NCBI GenBank assembly: GCA_020848075.1
Contig: JADLAV010000040.1
Location: 55,845 to 119,844, forward strand
Direction of reading: 5' to 3'
From: Burkholderiales bacterium
GTDB taxonomy: Bacteria > Pseudomonadota > Gammaproteobacteria > Burkholderiales > SG8-39
DNA length: 64,000 bases
Shown here: piece after piece, positions 19,378 through 29,146 of the stretch
Layout: every line of letters begins with the position of its first letter
Position numbering within the stretch: position 1 is the stretch's first letter
Translations under genes and position numbers: made by a program
The notes under the pieces: model-generated
Database searches by the model: none
The model's input: the letters and a program-made list of their open reading frames with translations, nothing else
Told to the model about the DNA's origin: nothing

Positions 19378-20604
19378 TCACGTGCGATACTCGGCGTTGA
19401 TCGTCACGTAGTCGTGCGAAAGATCGCACGTCCAGAGCGTCGTCGCCGCGTTTCCGCGCCCGAGCACGACGCGCACCGTGATCTCGGACTGACGCATCAC
19501 GCGCCGGCCGTCCTCCTCGCGGTATCCCGGATGCCGCCCGCCGCCCGCGGCGACCAGCACGTCATCCAGATAGAGCGACACCGCGTCGGCCGCGAGGTCG
19601 GCGATCCCGGCATTGCCGATCGCCGCGAGCAGGCGGCCGAGGTTCGGATCCGAGGCGAAGAACGCGGTCTTCACGAGGGGCGAGTGCGCGATCGCGTAGG
19701 CGACGCTGCGGCACTCGGCGCGGCTCGTCCCGCCGTCGACGCGCACCGTGATGAATTTGGTCGCACCCTCGCCGTCGCGCACGATCGCCTGCGCGAGCGT
19801 CGCTGTCACACCGGCGAGCGCTTCGCGCAGCGCACCGTACTCCGCGGTGCCGGACTCCACCGGGGCATTGCCCCCGCGTCCCGTCGCGATCAGGACGAAC
19901 GCGTCGTTCGTGGACGTGTCGCCGTCGACCGAGATGCAGTTGAACGACGCGTCGGCCACCTCGCGGACCAGCCGCCCGAGCGCCTCCTGCGTGACGGCAG
20001 CGTCAGTGGCGACGAACCCGAGCATGGTCGCCATGTCCGGGCGGATCATGCCGGCGCCCTTGGCGATTCCCGTGGCGCTCACCTTCCAGCCGCCGAGCTC
20101 GAGCCGTCGCGCGCACGCCTTCGGCACCGTGTCGGTGGTCATGATCGCCTCGGCGGCCGCCGCCCAGTTGTCCTCGCGCAAGTCGGAAAGACACACTGGA
20201 ATGCCCGAGAGGATCCGCTCGAGCGGCAGCGGCTCCATGATGACCCCGGTCGAGAACGGCAGCACCTGCCGCGGCTCGCAGCCGAGCGCGCCCGCCACCT
20301 CCTCGCACGCGGTGCGCGCCCGGGCGAGCCCCTCCGCACCGGTGCCGGCGTTCGCGTTTCCCGTGTTCACCAGCAGTGCGCGCGTGCCTGCTCCGGAGGC
20401 GAGATGCTCCCTTGCGACCGTGACCGGCGCGGCGCAAAAGCGATTCTGGGTGAAGACGCCTGCGACGCGGCTGCCGGGCGCCAACCGGACGAGGAGCAGA
20501 TCGCGCCGGCCGGACTTGCGGATGCCCGCCATGGCGACGCCCAGCTCCACGCCCTGCACCGGCAGCAGGGCGTGCGGGTCCGGGGGCGGGAGGTTGACGG
20601 CCAT
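19378..20604 (-). CDS. argJ: Bifunctional ornithine acetyltransferase / N-acetylglutamate synthase
   Basis: Transfers acetyl groups from N-acetylornithine to glutamate, recycling acetyl groups in arginine synthesis. It is 408 residues. The self-cleavage and nucleophile site is the Thr in PDMATMLGF (about residue 190), which splits the protein into alpha and beta chains. Other family blocks are [33 protein letters not shown] and [10 protein letters not shown]. It lies 86 bases after secA and 20 bases before the DUF815 ATPase. Confidence 0.97.
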   Translation of the reverse strand: MAVNLPPPDPHALLPVQGVELGVAMAGIRKSGRRDLLLVRLAPGSRVAGVFTQNRFCAAPVTVAREHLASGAGTRALLVNTGNANAGTGAEGLARARTACEEVAGALGCEPRQVLPFSTGVIMEPLPLERILSGIPVCLSDLREDNWAAAAEAIMTTDTVPKACARRLELGGWKVSATGIAKGAGMIRPDMATMLGFVATDAAVTQEALGRLVREVADASFNCISVDGDTSTNDAFVLIATGRGGNAPVESGTAEYGALREALAGVTATLAQAIVRDGEGATKFITVRVDGGTSRAECRSVAYAIAHSPLVKTAFFASDPNLGRLLAAIGNAGIADLAADAVSLYLDDVLVAAGGGRHPGYREEDGRRVMRQSEITVRVVLGRGNAATTLWTCDLSHDYVTINAEYRT

Positions 20605-20610
20605 CTTGAA

Positions 20611-20640
20611 CCAGTGAAACCTGAAAAGTGGAGCGTGAAA
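20611..20640 (+). repeat. Short GTGAAA-rich dispersed repeat (copy 1)
   Basis: The core TGAAAAGTGGAGCGTG (20622-20637) lies between secA and argJ in a run of degenerate GTGAA units. An almost identical core occurs on the minus strand between ftsW and murG at 34365-34380 (15 of 16 bases). Function unknown. Confidence 0.6.
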
Positions 20641-20690
20641 CGGCGCGCTCGGGCACGCGGCGCGGCCACACGCGCCTCACCCTCCACGCG

Positions 20691-23480
20691 TCACGACAGC
20701 TTGCCGTGGCAGTGCTTGTACTTCTTGCCCGACCCGCAGGGGCACGGATCGTTACGGCCAACCTTCTCCATCGCTCGCTTGAACGGCACGGGCGCGGCCT
20801 GGCGCGTCTCCTCCCCCGTCGCCGCCGTGGCCAGCGCTTCCTCGTACGTGCTGTGCTGGTACTGCACGTTCGCGACCGCGGGTGCGGCCTGCTCGACCTG
20901 GACCACCTGCTCCGGCGTCTTGATCTTGACGTTCATCAGCACGCGCGTGACCTCGAGCTTCACCGTCTCGAGGAAGTGCCCGAAGAGCTCGAACGCCTCG
21001 CGCTTGTACTCCTGCTTCGGGTTCTTCTGCGCGTAGCCGCGCAGGTGGATGCCCTGGCGCAGATGATCGAGCGCGGCGAGGTGCTCGCGCCAGTGGGCGT
21101 CCAGGTTGTAGAGCAGCAGCCAGCGCTCGTACTCGTGCACCTGCTCGGCGGGCACGACCGACATCTTCTCGCCGTAGAGCGCGTCGGCGGTCTCCTGAAT
21201 GCGGGCCAGGATGTCCTCGTCTCCCAGGTTCGGCTCGGCCTCGATCCACCGGCGAATCGGCACCTCGACCTGCAGGTCGGCAGTGAGCGCCGTCTCCAGG
21301 CCGGCCACGTCCCACTGCTCCTCGACGCTCTCGGCCGGGATGTGCGCGCGGAAGATGTCGCTGATCACGCCGTCGCGCAGCGCCTTCACCTGCCCGGAAA
21401 GGTCGCTGCCCTCGAGGATGTCGTTGCGCAGCGCGTACACGGTCCGGCGCTGGTCGTTCGCCACGTCGTCGTACTCGAGCAGCTGCTTGCGGATGTCGAA
21501 GTTGTGGGCCTCGACCTTGCGCTGCGCGCTCTCGATCGAGCGGGTGACGAGCGGATGCTCGATCGGCTCGCCCTCCGGCATCTTGAGCCGTTCCATGATC
21601 GCCTTGATCCGGTCGCCGGCGAAGATGCGCAGCAGCGAGTCATCGAGCGACAGATAGAAGCGCGAGGACCCCGGGTCGCCCTGGCGGCCCGAGCGGCCGC
21701 GCAGCTGGTTGTCGATCCGCCGCGACTCGTGGCGCTCGGTGCCGATGATGTGCAGCCCGCCCGCCGCGACGACATGGTCGTGGAGCGCCTGCCATCCGTC
21801 GCGCAGCTCGGCGGTGCGCCGCGCCTTCTCGTCGGCCGGCAGGCTCGCGTCCGCGAGCACGAAGTCCACCTGCTTCTCGACGTTGCCCCCGAGCACGATG
21901 TCCGTGCCGCGTCCCGCCATGTTGGTGGCGATCGTGATCATCTTCGGTCGCCCGGCCTGCGCGATGATCTCCGCCTCGCGGGCATGCTGCTTGGCATTCA
22001 GCACCTGGTGCGGGAGGGCGCTCTTCTGGAGCATGCCGGCGAGGAGCTCGGAGTTCTCGATCGAGGTCGTCCCCACCAGCACGGGCTGGCCCCGGGCATA
22101 GCAGTCCTTGATGTCGAGCAGCACGGCCTGGTACTTCTCCGCGCTGGTCTTGTACACCTGGTCCAGGCGGTCCTCGCGGATCATCCGCATGTGGGTCGGG
22201 ATCACCACCGTTTCGAGGCCGTAGATCTGCTGGAACTCGTAGGCCTCGGTGTCGGCCGTGCCGGTCATTCCCGCGAGCTTCTCGTAGATGCGGAAGTAGT
22301 TCTGGAAGGTGATCGATGCGAGCGTCTGGTTCTCGCTCTGGATCGATACGCCCTCCTTCGCCTCCACTGCCTGGTGCAAGCCGTCCGACCAGCGCCGGCC
22401 GGGCATCAGGCGGCCGGTGAACTCGTCGACGATCACGACGCTGCCGTCCTGGACCACGTAGTGCCGGTCGCGGAAGAACAGGTTGTGCGCCCGCAGCGCC
22501 GCGTTCATGTGGTGCATCAGGTTGATGTTCGCCGGATCGTAGAGGCTGCCGCCCGGCGGGATGAGCCCAACGCGCGAAAGCAGGCGCTCGGCGTGCTCGT
22601 GGCCCTCCTCGGAGAGCAGGACCTGGTGGGCCTTCTCGTCGACGTGGAAGTCCCCGGGGGCGTCCTGCGCCGCCTGCCGCTTCAGCATCGGGGCGACTTC
22701 GTTCATCCGGTAGTACAGCTCGGTCTTGTCCTCCGCCTGCCCCGAGATGATGAGCGGGGTGCGCGCCTCGTCGATCAGGATCGAATCGACCTCGTCGACG
22801 ATGGCGTAATGCGGCGGGCGCTGGAAGCGTTCCTCGGCGCTCATCGCCATGTTGTCGCGCAGGTAGTCGAAGCCGTACTCGTTGTTGGTCCCGTACGTGA
22901 TGTCGGCCGCATACGCCGCGTGCTTCTCGCCGTGGGGCATCTGCGACAGGATGATCCCGACCGACATGCCGAGGAAGCGGTAGATCTTGCCCATCCACTC
23001 CGCGTCGCGGCTTGCGAGATAGTCGTTCACCGTCACGATGTGGACCCCGCGACCGGTGAGGGCGTTCAGATACGCCGGCAGGGTCGCGACCAGCGTCTTG
23101 CCCTCCCCGGTGCGCATCTCGGCGATCTTGCCCCGATGCAGCGCGATGCCGCCGATCAGCTGAACGTCGAAGTGACGCATGCGAAGCGTGCGCTTCGCGG
23201 CCTCACGCACCACCGCAAAGGCCTCGGGGAGCAGCTTGTCGAGCGCCGCCGCCCGCGCCGCGCGCTCCTGCTCGGGATCGCGCGCCTGCGCGCCCGCCGA
23301 GACCTTCAGCCCTTCGGCGAGCCGGGCCTTCAACTCGGCGGTCTTGCCGGCGAGGGCTTCGTCAGACAGCGCCGCGATGCCCGATTCGAGCGCGTTGATC
23401 TGAATGACGGTCTTCCGGTACTGCTTGAGAAGACGATCGTTCCGGCTGCCGAAGATCGCCTTCAGGGCGCGTTGGAGCAT
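20691..23480 (-). CDS. secA: Preprotein translocase ATPase SecA
   Basis: Motor of the Sec export pathway, acting at SecYEG. It is 929 residues. Nucleotide-binding domain 1 has [20 protein letters not shown] (about 101-120) and [22 protein letters not shown]2 has the block [19 protein letters not shown]. The C-terminal zinc tail [17 protein letters not shown] (about 913-929) for SecB binding is intact. The gene is flanked by the M23 peptidase and argJ. A TGATAAAAT sequence about 35 bases upstream of the start could be its -10 region. Confidence 0.98.
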   Translation of the reverse strand: MLQRALKAIFGSRNDRLLKQYRKTVIQINALESGIAALSDEALAGKTAELKARLAEGLKVSAGAQARDPEQERAARAAALDKLLPEAFAVVREAAKRTLRMRHFDVQLIGGIALHRGKIAEMRTGEGKTLVATLPAYLNALTGRGVHIVTVNDYLASRDAEWMGKIYRFLGMSVGIILSQMPHGEKHAAYAADITYGTNNEYGFDYLRDNMAMSAEERFQRPPHYAIVDEVDSILIDEARTPLIISGQAEDKTELYYRMNEVAPMLKRQAAQDAPGDFHVDEKAHQVLLSEEGHEHAERLLSRVGLIPPGGSLYDPANINLMHHMNAALRAHNLFFRDRHYVVQDGSVVIVDEFTGRLMPGRRWSDGLHQAVEAKEGVSIQSENQTLASITFQNYFRIYEKLAGMTGTADTEAYEFQQIYGLETVVIPTHMRMIREDRLDQVYKTSAEKYQAVLLDIKDCYARGQPVLVGTTSIENSELLAGMLQKSALPHQVLNAKQHAREAEIIAQAGRPKMITIATNMAGRGTDIVLGGNVEKQVDFVLADASLPADEKARRTAELRDGWQALHDHVVAAGGLHIIGTERHESRRIDNQLRGRSGRQGDPGSSRFYLSLDDSLLRIFAGDRIKAIMERLKMPEGEPIEHPLVTRSIESAQRKVEAHNFDIRKQLLEYDDVANDQRRTVYALRNDILEGSDLSGQVKALRDGVISDIFRAHIPAESVEEQWDVAGLETALTADLQVEVPIRRWIEAEPNLGDEDILARIQETADALYGEKMSVVPAEQVHEYERWLLLYNLDAHWREHLAALDHLRQGIHLRGYAQKNPKQEYKREAFELFGHFLETVKLEVTRVLMNVKIKTPEQVVQVEQAAPAVANVQYQHSTYEEALATAATGEETRQAAPVPFKRAMEKVGRNDPCPCGSGKKYKHCHGKLS

Positions 23481-23617
23481 ACGCGGGACGGCGCGGTAGA
23501 CATAAAAGGGGGAAATTTTATCACGCAGCCCGCCTGCGCCCTTCGGGATTTCCGGGATGCGTGACCGATGACCCGGCGGCGCCGCAACCGCGCACGCGCG
23601 CGACCGGCGGCCGCCGG

Positions 23618-24595
23618 CTAGTTCTTCGTCGTCCTAGCCTGCTTCTGGGGGCTCCCGCCGGTCGCGACCAGCGCCTGCGCACCCGCCCGGAGGAACGAAC
23701 CCGGGTTGAGCGCCTTGTCGTCGCGGCGCACCTCGAAATGCAGGTGCGAACCGGTCGAGCGTCCGGTGCTTCCGACTTCGGCGATCTTGGCGCCGCGCTT
23801 GACGAACTCGCCCTGCTTCACCAGCAGCTTCGAGCAGTGTGCGTACCGCGTGACCAGGCCCGCGCCGTGGTCGATATCGACGAGATAGCCGTAGCCCGGG
23901 TGGAATCCGGCGAACGCCACGACACCGGAGGCAGCCGCATGGATCGGTGCGCCGGCTTCGGCGACGAAGTCGATGCCCTCGTGGAGCGCCGCCTGCCCGG
24001 TGATGGGATCGAGCCGCCAGCCGAAGCTGGAGGCATTCCAGGTCCCATCCACGGGATAGGTCGTCGGCAACTGGCGCGCCTTGGCGCGCGCTTCGAGCAT
24101 CTCGCCTTCCACCAGCCCGAGATACTCGGTGCGCGACTCCATTCGCTGGGCGAGCGCATCGAGATGGCGGCTGAATTCGTCCACCCCCAGGTCACGCGGC
24201 GGGGAGGACGTGACCAGCGCGCCGCCGCGCCCGGGGATCTCGGCGAACCGAAGCTCGCTCGGGTTGATGCCGGCGACGTGCGAGAGCCGCTCGCCGAGCG
24301 CGTCTAGACGCATCATCTGGGCCTGCATTTCCCCGAGCTTGACGGCCATCACGCTCAGGTTCCGGCGCACGTAGTCTTCCGCGCGACGGGTCTGCTTCTC
24401 CTGCGCCGAGGACACGAACGTTTCCAGCCAGGACTGCTGGGTTTCGGCGGCGTGCCGGAGGCCCCAATACGATACCCCGGTCGCCATCGTCGCAATCACA
24501 CACGCCAAGGCGAGGGCGGCAAGAAACAGATGCCCGCCCGTCACGGTGAGGGACCGCGCCTTCGCCAAGCGGTCGGAGACTAGAATAATATGCAT
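23618..24595 (-). CDS. M23-family peptidoglycan endopeptidase, membrane anchored
   Basis: Predicted periplasmic murein hydrolase of 325 residues. A membrane anchor spans about residues 18-43 ([21 protein letters not shown]). A helical stalk (about 50-190) leads to the LytM/peptidase M23 domain (about 205-305) with [14 protein letters not shown] and the zinc-site motif GSHLHFEVR. The zinc ligands His and Asp (HEGID) and HLH are present, so it is probably active. The start ATG at 24595 has GAGGGGGAG immediately upstream; it is back-to-back with dciA, the two start codons forming ATGCAT. Neighbouring secA in this position is common in Betaproteobacteria. Confidence 0.9.
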   Translation of the reverse strand: MHIILVSDRLAKARSLTVTGGHLFLAALALACVIATMATGVSYWGLRHAAETQQSWLETFVSSAQEKQTRRAEDYVRRNLSVMAVKLGEMQAQMMRLDALGERLSHVAGINPSELRFAEIPGRGGALVTSSPPRDLGVDEFSRHLDALAQRMESRTEYLGLVEGEMLEARAKARQLPTTYPVDGTWNASSFGWRLDPITGQAALHEGIDFVAEAGAPIHAAASGVVAFAGFHPGYGYLVDIDHGAGLVTRYAHCSKLLVKQGEFVKRGAKIAEVGSTGRSTGSHLHFEVRRDDKALNPGSFLRAGAQALVATGGSPQKQARTTKN

Positions 24596-25048
24596 GCACT
24601 CCCCCTCGGGCTGCGCATCATGCTCGCCAAGAAGCTCGCTGAGTACCTCGCCTCGGCAACCGACGTAGGGCCCCTCGTGCCGCAAGCGGCCGAGCTTCTC
24701 GACGTGGGGCAGGCTCTCCGCCAACTCCTGCCCGCGTCATTGCGGGGTCTTTATCAGATTGCCCGCATTAAGCAGGGAAAAGTTGTTATCTTCGCCGAAA
24801 ACAACGCAGTTGCAGCGAAGCTTCGGATGCTGGAGCCGACCATCGTGAGCGAACTGAGTCGGCGAGGCAGAAACCTTACTGGAATAGAGGTTCGAGTTCA
24901 AGTAGAGATTCCGTCGGGAGCAGGTCATCGCCCCTCGCCGGTGCGACTTTCGCCCGCTGCCGGCTCAGCGCTCGAGTCGCTCGCCGACCGCCTGCCGGAC
25001 TGTCCACTCCGCGACGCAGTCCGATCTCTTGCGGCGAAGGCCCGCTGA
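24590..25048 (+). CDS. dciA: DciA-like (DUF721) helicase-loading factor
   Basis: DUF721 proteins act as loaders or operators of the replicative helicase DnaB in bacteria lacking DnaC. The central KH-like fold is visible (LLPASLRGLYQIARIKQGKVVIFAENNAVAAKLRMLEPTI, in parts, about residues 47-85). It is 152 residues from the ATG at 24590, which has GGAG 11 bases upstream; an internal ATG at 24620 (MLAKKLAEYL) is the other candidate. Codon use between about 24735 and 24905 is clearly less GC-rich (ATT, GTT, AAA, ATA, AGA) than in neighbouring genes. Confidence 0.8.
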   Translation: MHALPLGLRIMLAKKLAEYLASATDVGPLVPQAAELLDVGQALRQLLPASLRGLYQIARIKQGKVVIFAENNAVAAKLRMLEPTIVSELSRRGRNLTGIEVRVQVEIPSGAGHRPSPVRLSPAAGSALESLADRLPDCPLRDAVRSLAAKAR

Positions 25049-25308
25049 CCCGTCAGTCAGAACGGGTGCTTGGACTAGAAGTTCCGTCAAATCAAAGTAT
25101 TGAGAATGTTAACGGAATCGGAAGCTCTTCGGTATCGAAGGCTCCACTTTCGGCAGTTGCAAGCGAAGTGTGAGCTCACTCTTGAACTCTGGGGAAACTC
25201 TGAAGAACCTCGTCATTCCCGCGCAAGCGGGAATCCAGCTCGAGGTCATTCAACGATTTGCTGGATCCCCGCCTTCGCGGGGATGACTTGATCAGAGGTT
25301 CCCGAGGC
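25049..25308. other. Spacer between dciA and the small membrane protein gene
   Basis: Noncoding as far as I can see and less GC-rich than its surroundings. The left part starts with a weak hairpin (CCCGT/ACGGG). The right part is a palindromic repeat element. The open frame from 25100 to 25291 is the usual artefact of this repeat, ending in the peptide WIPAFAGMT. Confidence 0.7.
25211..25289. repeat. Paired palindromic intergenic repeat (WIPAFAGMT type)
   Basis: Two facing hairpins: ATTCCCGC-GCAA-GCGGGAAT (25215-25234) and ATCCCCGC-CTTC-GCGGGGAT (25265-25284), flanked by GTCATTCC/GGATGAC and CCAG/CTGG so that the two halves are themselves inverted copies. This is a widespread proteobacterial extragenic palindrome. 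Degenerate single copies occur at 57081 and 62960. Confidence 0.9.
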
Positions 25309-25497
25309 CTATCCCGCAGTCAGGATCATGCGCTCGAGAACGAGCAGCGCGAACACGGCGAGCGCGAAGACGATCGCCCATTTGGCGAGCCGGCCAGCCA
25401 CCCGGAGGTAGCGCCGGTCACGGGTGAAGACGAAAAGGCCCAGCATGACCGCGATTGCCGCCGCCACCAGGTAGGCGCCGACACGGAGCAGCAGCAC
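25309..25497 (-). CDS. Small two-helix membrane protein
   Basis: 62 residues with two hydrophobic segments (about 5-27 and 38-58) separated by a basic loop (TRDRRYLRVAGRLAKW). It lies 22 bases downstream of lpxC in the same direction. Small membrane proteins of this kind are found next to lpxC in other Betaproteobacteria. I do not recognise a function; the length and hydrophobic pattern make it more likely real than not. Confidence 0.6.
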   Translation of the reverse strand: MLLLRVGAYLVAAAIAVMLGLFVFTRDRRYLRVAGRLAKWAIVFALAVFALLVLERMILTAG

Positions 25498-25519
25498 TGA
25501 GCGCGGCGACCCGGCCCGA

Positions 25520-26434
25520 TCAGGCCGGTTGGGCGAACAGACGGGCGAGCCCGGCCGGGGCCTCTTCTGGCCGCTGGAAGCTCACGAGCTCCCATGCGTC
25601 GCGATCGGCGAGCGTCGTTCGCAGCAGCCGGTTGTTGAGCGCGTGGCCCGACTTGTGCGCGGAAAACGCCCCGACCACGGGGTGCCCGACGAGGTAAAGA
25701 TCGCCGATCGCATCGAGCACCTTGTGCTTCACGAATTCGTCGGCGTAACGCAGCCCGTCCGTGTTGAGGACCCGGTACTCGTCCATCACGACCGCGTTGT
25801 CCAGGCTGCCCCCGAGCGCAAGGCCGGCAATGCGCATCGCCTCGACGTCCTGTACGAAGCCGAAGGTCCGCGCGCGCGCAACCTCCTTCGCATACGAGGT
25901 TTCGGCGAGATCGACGGTGACCGTCTGGACCGACCGATCGAACACGGGGTGATCGAACACGATCGAGAACGTGAGCCGCAGTCCGTCGTACGGGTCGAAA
26001 CGCGCCCATCGGTCTCCCTCGCGCACCTCGACGGCACGCCGGATGCGGAAGAAACGCTTCGGCGCGTTCTGCTCCGCGAGGCCCGCCGACTGGAGCAGGA
26101 ACACGAACGGCGCGGCGCTGCCGTCCATGATCGGCACTTCGGGGCCCGAGAGGTCGACGAACAGGTTGTCGATGCCGAGCCCGGCGAGGGCGGACATGAG
26201 GTGCTCGACCGTCGCGACCTTCGCGCCCCCGCCCTCGAGCGCGCTGCACAGCCGCGTGTCGGTCACCGCCTCGGCGCTCGCGCGGATGTCGACCGGCGTG
26301 GCGAGGTCGATCCTGCGGAACACGATCCCGGTGTCGCGCGGGGCAGGCCGCAGCGACATCACGACCTTCTTGCCGGTGTGCAAGCCGATGCCGGTGGCCT
26401 TGATGACGGACTTGATGGTTCGCTGCCTAAGCAT
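25520..26434 (-). CDS. lpxC: UDP-3-O-acyl-N-acetylglucosamine deacetylase
   Basis: Zinc amidase of the committed step of lipid A synthesis, cytosolic. It is 304 residues. Family signatures are [11 protein letters not shown], the zinc-ligand regions TVEHLMSAL (about residue 76) and [12 protein letters not shown] (about 235), and the catalytic His in SGHALNN (about 262). The ATG at 26434 matches the family N-terminus ([15 protein letters not shown]); the frame stays open upstream but is not LpxC. It is downstream of ftsZ with a 143-base spacer that includes a likely promoter. Confidence 0.97.
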   Translation of the reverse strand: MLRQRTIKSVIKATGIGLHTGKKVVMSLRPAPRDTGIVFRRIDLATPVDIRASAEAVTDTRLCSALEGGGAKVATVEHLMSALAGLGIDNLFVDLSGPEVPIMDGSAAPFVFLLQSAGLAEQNAPKRFFRIRRAVEVREGDRWARFDPYDGLRLTFSIVFDHPVFDRSVQTVTVDLAETSYAKEVARARTFGFVQDVEAMRIAGLALGGSLDNAVVMDEYRVLNTDGLRYADEFVKHKVLDAIGDLYLVGHPVVGAFSAHKSGHALNNRLLRTTLADRDAWELVSFQRPEEAPAGLARLFAQPA

Positions 26435-26461
26435 GGTTCTTCTTTTCGAGCAAAGGGTTGG

Positions 26462-26467
26462 AGTATA
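26462..26467 (-). promoter_or_regulatory. Candidate -10 element upstream of lpxC
   Basis: TATACT on the minus strand, 28 bases upstream of the lpxC start codon, matches TATAAT in five of six positions. No convincing -35 is seen at the right distance, so this is only a candidate for a separate lpxC promoter. Confidence 0.35.
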
Positions 26468-26577
26468 GCTCGGCGCTGAAGTTCGACGCCAGCCGGCGGC
26501 CCAGGCGCTCGAGGCGCTGCCGGGCGGCACGAGGCCGGCGAGATCGCCGCACGCGCCTGCTCATGCCTGGCCGGCCC

Positions 26578-27726
26578 TCAATCGGCCTGCTTGCGCAGGA
26601 AGGCCGGGATGTCGTACCGGTCCATGCCGTTCTGCGCGAGCGCCTCGATCGTCGATGCGCGGTTCTTCCGGAACACCGCCGGTGCCGAATCGAGCGCGCC
26701 GAAGTCGACCGCGGCGACCGGCGCATCGTGCGTGCCCGTGCGCTGCACGACGAGCTGCGGGCGCGGCTGTCGCGCGGCGTGCACCTGGCCGAGACCGGTC
26801 GCGACGACGGTCACGCGCAGGTCCTCGCCGAGCGTCTCGTCGTAGACCGCGCCGAAGATGATGGTCGCGTCGTCGGCCGCGAAGCTGCGCACGGTGTTCA
26901 TCACCTCGTTCACCTCGCGCATCTTCAGGCCTTCGCTCGCGGTGATGTTCACGAGCACGCCGCGGGCGCCGGAGAGGTTCACCCCTTCGAGCAGCGGGCT
27001 CGCCACCGCCTGCTCCGCCGCGATCCGCGCGCGGTCGACCCCGCTCGCGTACGCGGAGCCCATCATCGCCATTCCCATCTCCGCCATGACGGTCCGCACG
27101 TCCTCGAAGTCGACGTTCACCAGCCCGGGGCAATTGATGATCTCGGCGATGCCGGCAACGGCGTTGTGCAGCACGTCGTCGGCGGCGCGGAACGCCTCCT
27201 TCATCGACACGTCCTCGCCGAGCACGTCCATCAGGCGCTCGTTCAGGATCACGATCAGCGAGTCCACGTGCTCGGCCAGGTCCTCGATGCCGGTCTCGGC
27301 CACGCGCATGCGCTTGCCCTCGAACGCAAACGGCTTGGTCACCACCGCGACCGTCAGGATCCCGAGCTCCTTCGCGATCTCGGCCACCACCGGGGCCGCG
27401 CCGGTGCCCGTGCCGCCGCCCATGCCGGCCGTGATGAAGGCCATGTGCGCACCCGCGAGCGCCTCGCGGATCTGCTCGCGTCCTTCCGTCGCGGCGAGGC
27501 GGCCGGCCTCGGGCTTCGCGCCGGCGCCGAGCCCGGACGCGCCGAGCTGGATGTGGCTGCGCGCCATCCCTCGCGCGAGCGCCTGCGCATCGGTGTTGGC
27601 GGCAATGAACTCCACGCCGCCCACCCCGTTGCGGATCATGTGGTCGACGGCGTTGCCGCCCGCGCCGCCGATGCCGATCACCTTGATCACCGTTCCGTTC
27701 ACCTGCTGTTCGACGATTTCAAACAT
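26578..27726 (-). CDS. ftsZ: Cell division GTPase FtsZ
   Basis: Tubulin homologue forming the Z ring. It is 382 residues. The GTP-binding signature GGGTGTG is at about 103-109, with the T7-loop region NVDFEDVRTVM. The C-terminal peptide that binds FtsA/ZapD/ZipA is intact (YDIPAFLRKQAD). I use the ATG at 27726 because it has the strong site AAGGAGGTGAGC just upstream; the in-frame GTG at 27732 lies inside that site. It is 54 bases downstream of ftsA. Confidence 0.98.
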   Translation of the reverse strand: MFEIVEQQVNGTVIKVIGIGGAGGNAVDHMIRNGVGGVEFIAANTDAQALARGMARSHIQLGASGLGAGAKPEAGRLAATEGREQIREALAGAHMAFITAGMGGGTGTGAAPVVAEIAKELGILTVAVVTKPFAFEGKRMRVAETGIEDLAEHVDSLIVILNERLMDVLGEDVSMKEAFRAADDVLHNAVAGIAEIINCPGLVNVDFEDVRTVMAEMGMAMMGSAYASGVDRARIAAEQAVASPLLEGVNLSGARGVLVNITASEGLKMREVNEVMNTVRSFAADDATIIFGAVYDETLGEDLRVTVVATGLGQVHAARQPRPQLVVQRTGTHDAPVAAVDFGALDSAPAVFRKNRASTIEALAQNGMDRYDIPAFLRKQAD

Positions 27727-27780
27727 GCTCACCTCCTTGCCGACGAAGTTCGAGACACCGCAGTCGCCCGCGGCTCCGCA

Positions 27781-29139
27781 CTAGAAATTCTTCTGCAACC
27801 ATTCGCGCATGCGCCTCAGCGTGGCCTTGAACGAGCCGCTCTGGCGGGCGAGGATGCCGCGCTCGAGCTGCGACTTGCCCTTGAGCAGCAGGCCGACGGC
27901 CGTGGCATAGCGCGGGTGATGCACGACCTCGGCGAGGCCGCCCCCGTAGCGCGGGATGCCGAGCCGCGCCGGCATGTGGAAGATCTCCTCGCCGAGCTCG
28001 ACCATGCCCTGCATCACCGAGGAGCCGCCGGTCAGCACGATGCCCGACGAGAGCAGGTCCTCGAATCCGGACTGGCGCAGCACCTGCTGGACGAGCGAGT
28101 AGAGCTCCTCGACGCGCGGCTCGATGACCTCGGCCAGCGTCTGGCGCGAGAGCTGTCGCGGCGCGCGATCGCCGAGCCCCGGCACCTCGATCATCTCCGC
28201 CGGGTCCGCGATCTGGCGCAGCGCGCATCCGTGCCGCAGCTTGATCTCCTCGGCCTCCGGCGTGGGCGTGCGAAGCGCCATCGCGATGTCGCCGGTGATC
28301 TGGTCTCCAGCGATCGGGATGACCGCGGTGTGCCGGATCGCGCCCTCGCGAAAGATCGCGATGTCGGTGGTCCCGCCGCCGATGTCGATCAGCGCGACGC
28401 CGAGCTCTTTCTCGTCTTCGGAGAGCACTGCGAGGCTCGAGGCGAGCGGCTGCAGGATGAGATCGGCAACCTCGAGCCCGCACCGGCGCACGCACTTCAC
28501 GATGTTCTGCGCGGCCGAGACGGCCCCGGTCACGATGTGCGTCTTCACCTCCAGCCGGACGCCGCTCATGCCGAGCGGCTCGCGGATGCCGTCCTGCCCG
28601 TCGATCACGAACTCCTGGGTGAGGATGTGGAGCACCTGCTGGTCGGTCGGAATCGGCATCGCGCGCGCCGTCTCGATCACGCGCTCGACATCGATCGGTG
28701 TCACCTCCCGCTCCTTGATCGCCACCATCCCGGTGGAGTTGAAGCTGCGGATGTGGCTGCCGGCGATGCCCGTGAACACGCGCTGGATCTTGCAGTCGGC
28801 CATCAGCTCGGCTTCCTCGAGCGCGCGCTGGATCGCATTCACGGTCGCCTCGATGTTCACGACGACGCCCTTCTTCAGGCCGCGCGAATCGCGGCTGCCC
28901 ATGCCGATCACGTCGAGCCGCCCGTCGGGGGTGACCTCGGCCACGAGCGCTACGACCTTCGACGTGCCGATGTCCAGGCCGATGAGCTGGTTGCGCGTCT
29001 CGCGCCGCAGCTTGCCGGCGAGCGGGTTGCGCGATGGCGCGGGCTCGGGCTCCGCCGCCTCCGGTTCCCGCCGCGGGCGCGCCCCGATCTCATGCTCGAT
29101 GCCCCCGCGATCGAGCAATAACGTCATGTCCTTGTGCAT
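27781..29139 (-). CDS. ftsA: Cell division protein FtsA
   Basis: Actin-like ATPase that tethers FtsZ to the membrane. Motifs are LIGLDIGTSKVVALVAEV (about residues 52-69), IDIGGGTTDIAIF (about 248) and VLTGGSSVMQGM (about 362). The C-terminal amphipathic membrane-targeting helix is RRMREWLQKNF. At 452 residues it is longer than most FtsA (about 410): about 48 residues precede the conserved start and are charged and proline-rich (RREPEAAEPEPAPSRNP). No later start codon gives the shorter form, so the extension is probably real. Confidence 0.96.
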   Translation of the reverse strand: MHKDMTLLLDRGGIEHEIGARPRREPEAAEPEPAPSRNPLAGKLRRETRNQLIGLDIGTSKVVALVAEVTPDGRLDVIGMGSRDSRGLKKGVVVNIEATVNAIQRALEEAELMADCKIQRVFTGIAGSHIRSFNSTGMVAIKEREVTPIDVERVIETARAMPIPTDQQVLHILTQEFVIDGQDGIREPLGMSGVRLEVKTHIVTGAVSAAQNIVKCVRRCGLEVADLILQPLASSLAVLSEDEKELGVALIDIGGGTTDIAIFREGAIRHTAVIPIAGDQITGDIAMALRTPTPEAEEIKLRHGCALRQIADPAEMIEVPGLGDRAPRQLSRQTLAEVIEPRVEELYSLVQQVLRQSGFEDLLSSGIVLTGGSSVMQGMVELGEEIFHMPARLGIPRYGGGLAEVVHHPRYATAVGLLLKGKSQLERGILARQSGSFKATLRRMREWLQKNF

Positions 29140-29146
29140 GGTTCAT

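Noticed and set aside
20628..23564. Plus-strand open frame of 978 codons opposite secA
   Set aside because: Antisense shadow of secA with no recognisable domain; compositional artefact.
23601..23620. Palindrome CCGGCGGCCGCCGG after the M23 gene
   Set aside because: Short GC palindromes are frequent here and no T tract follows.
25100..25291. 63-codon open frame ending in SRASGNPA...WIPAFAGMT
   Set aside because: The C-terminal half is the translation of the palindromic repeat, a well-known annotation artefact; the N-terminal half has no support.
26458..29121. Plus-strand open frame of 887 codons opposite ftsZ and ftsA
   Set aside because: Antisense shadow, His/Arg/Asp-rich, no homology that I recognise.
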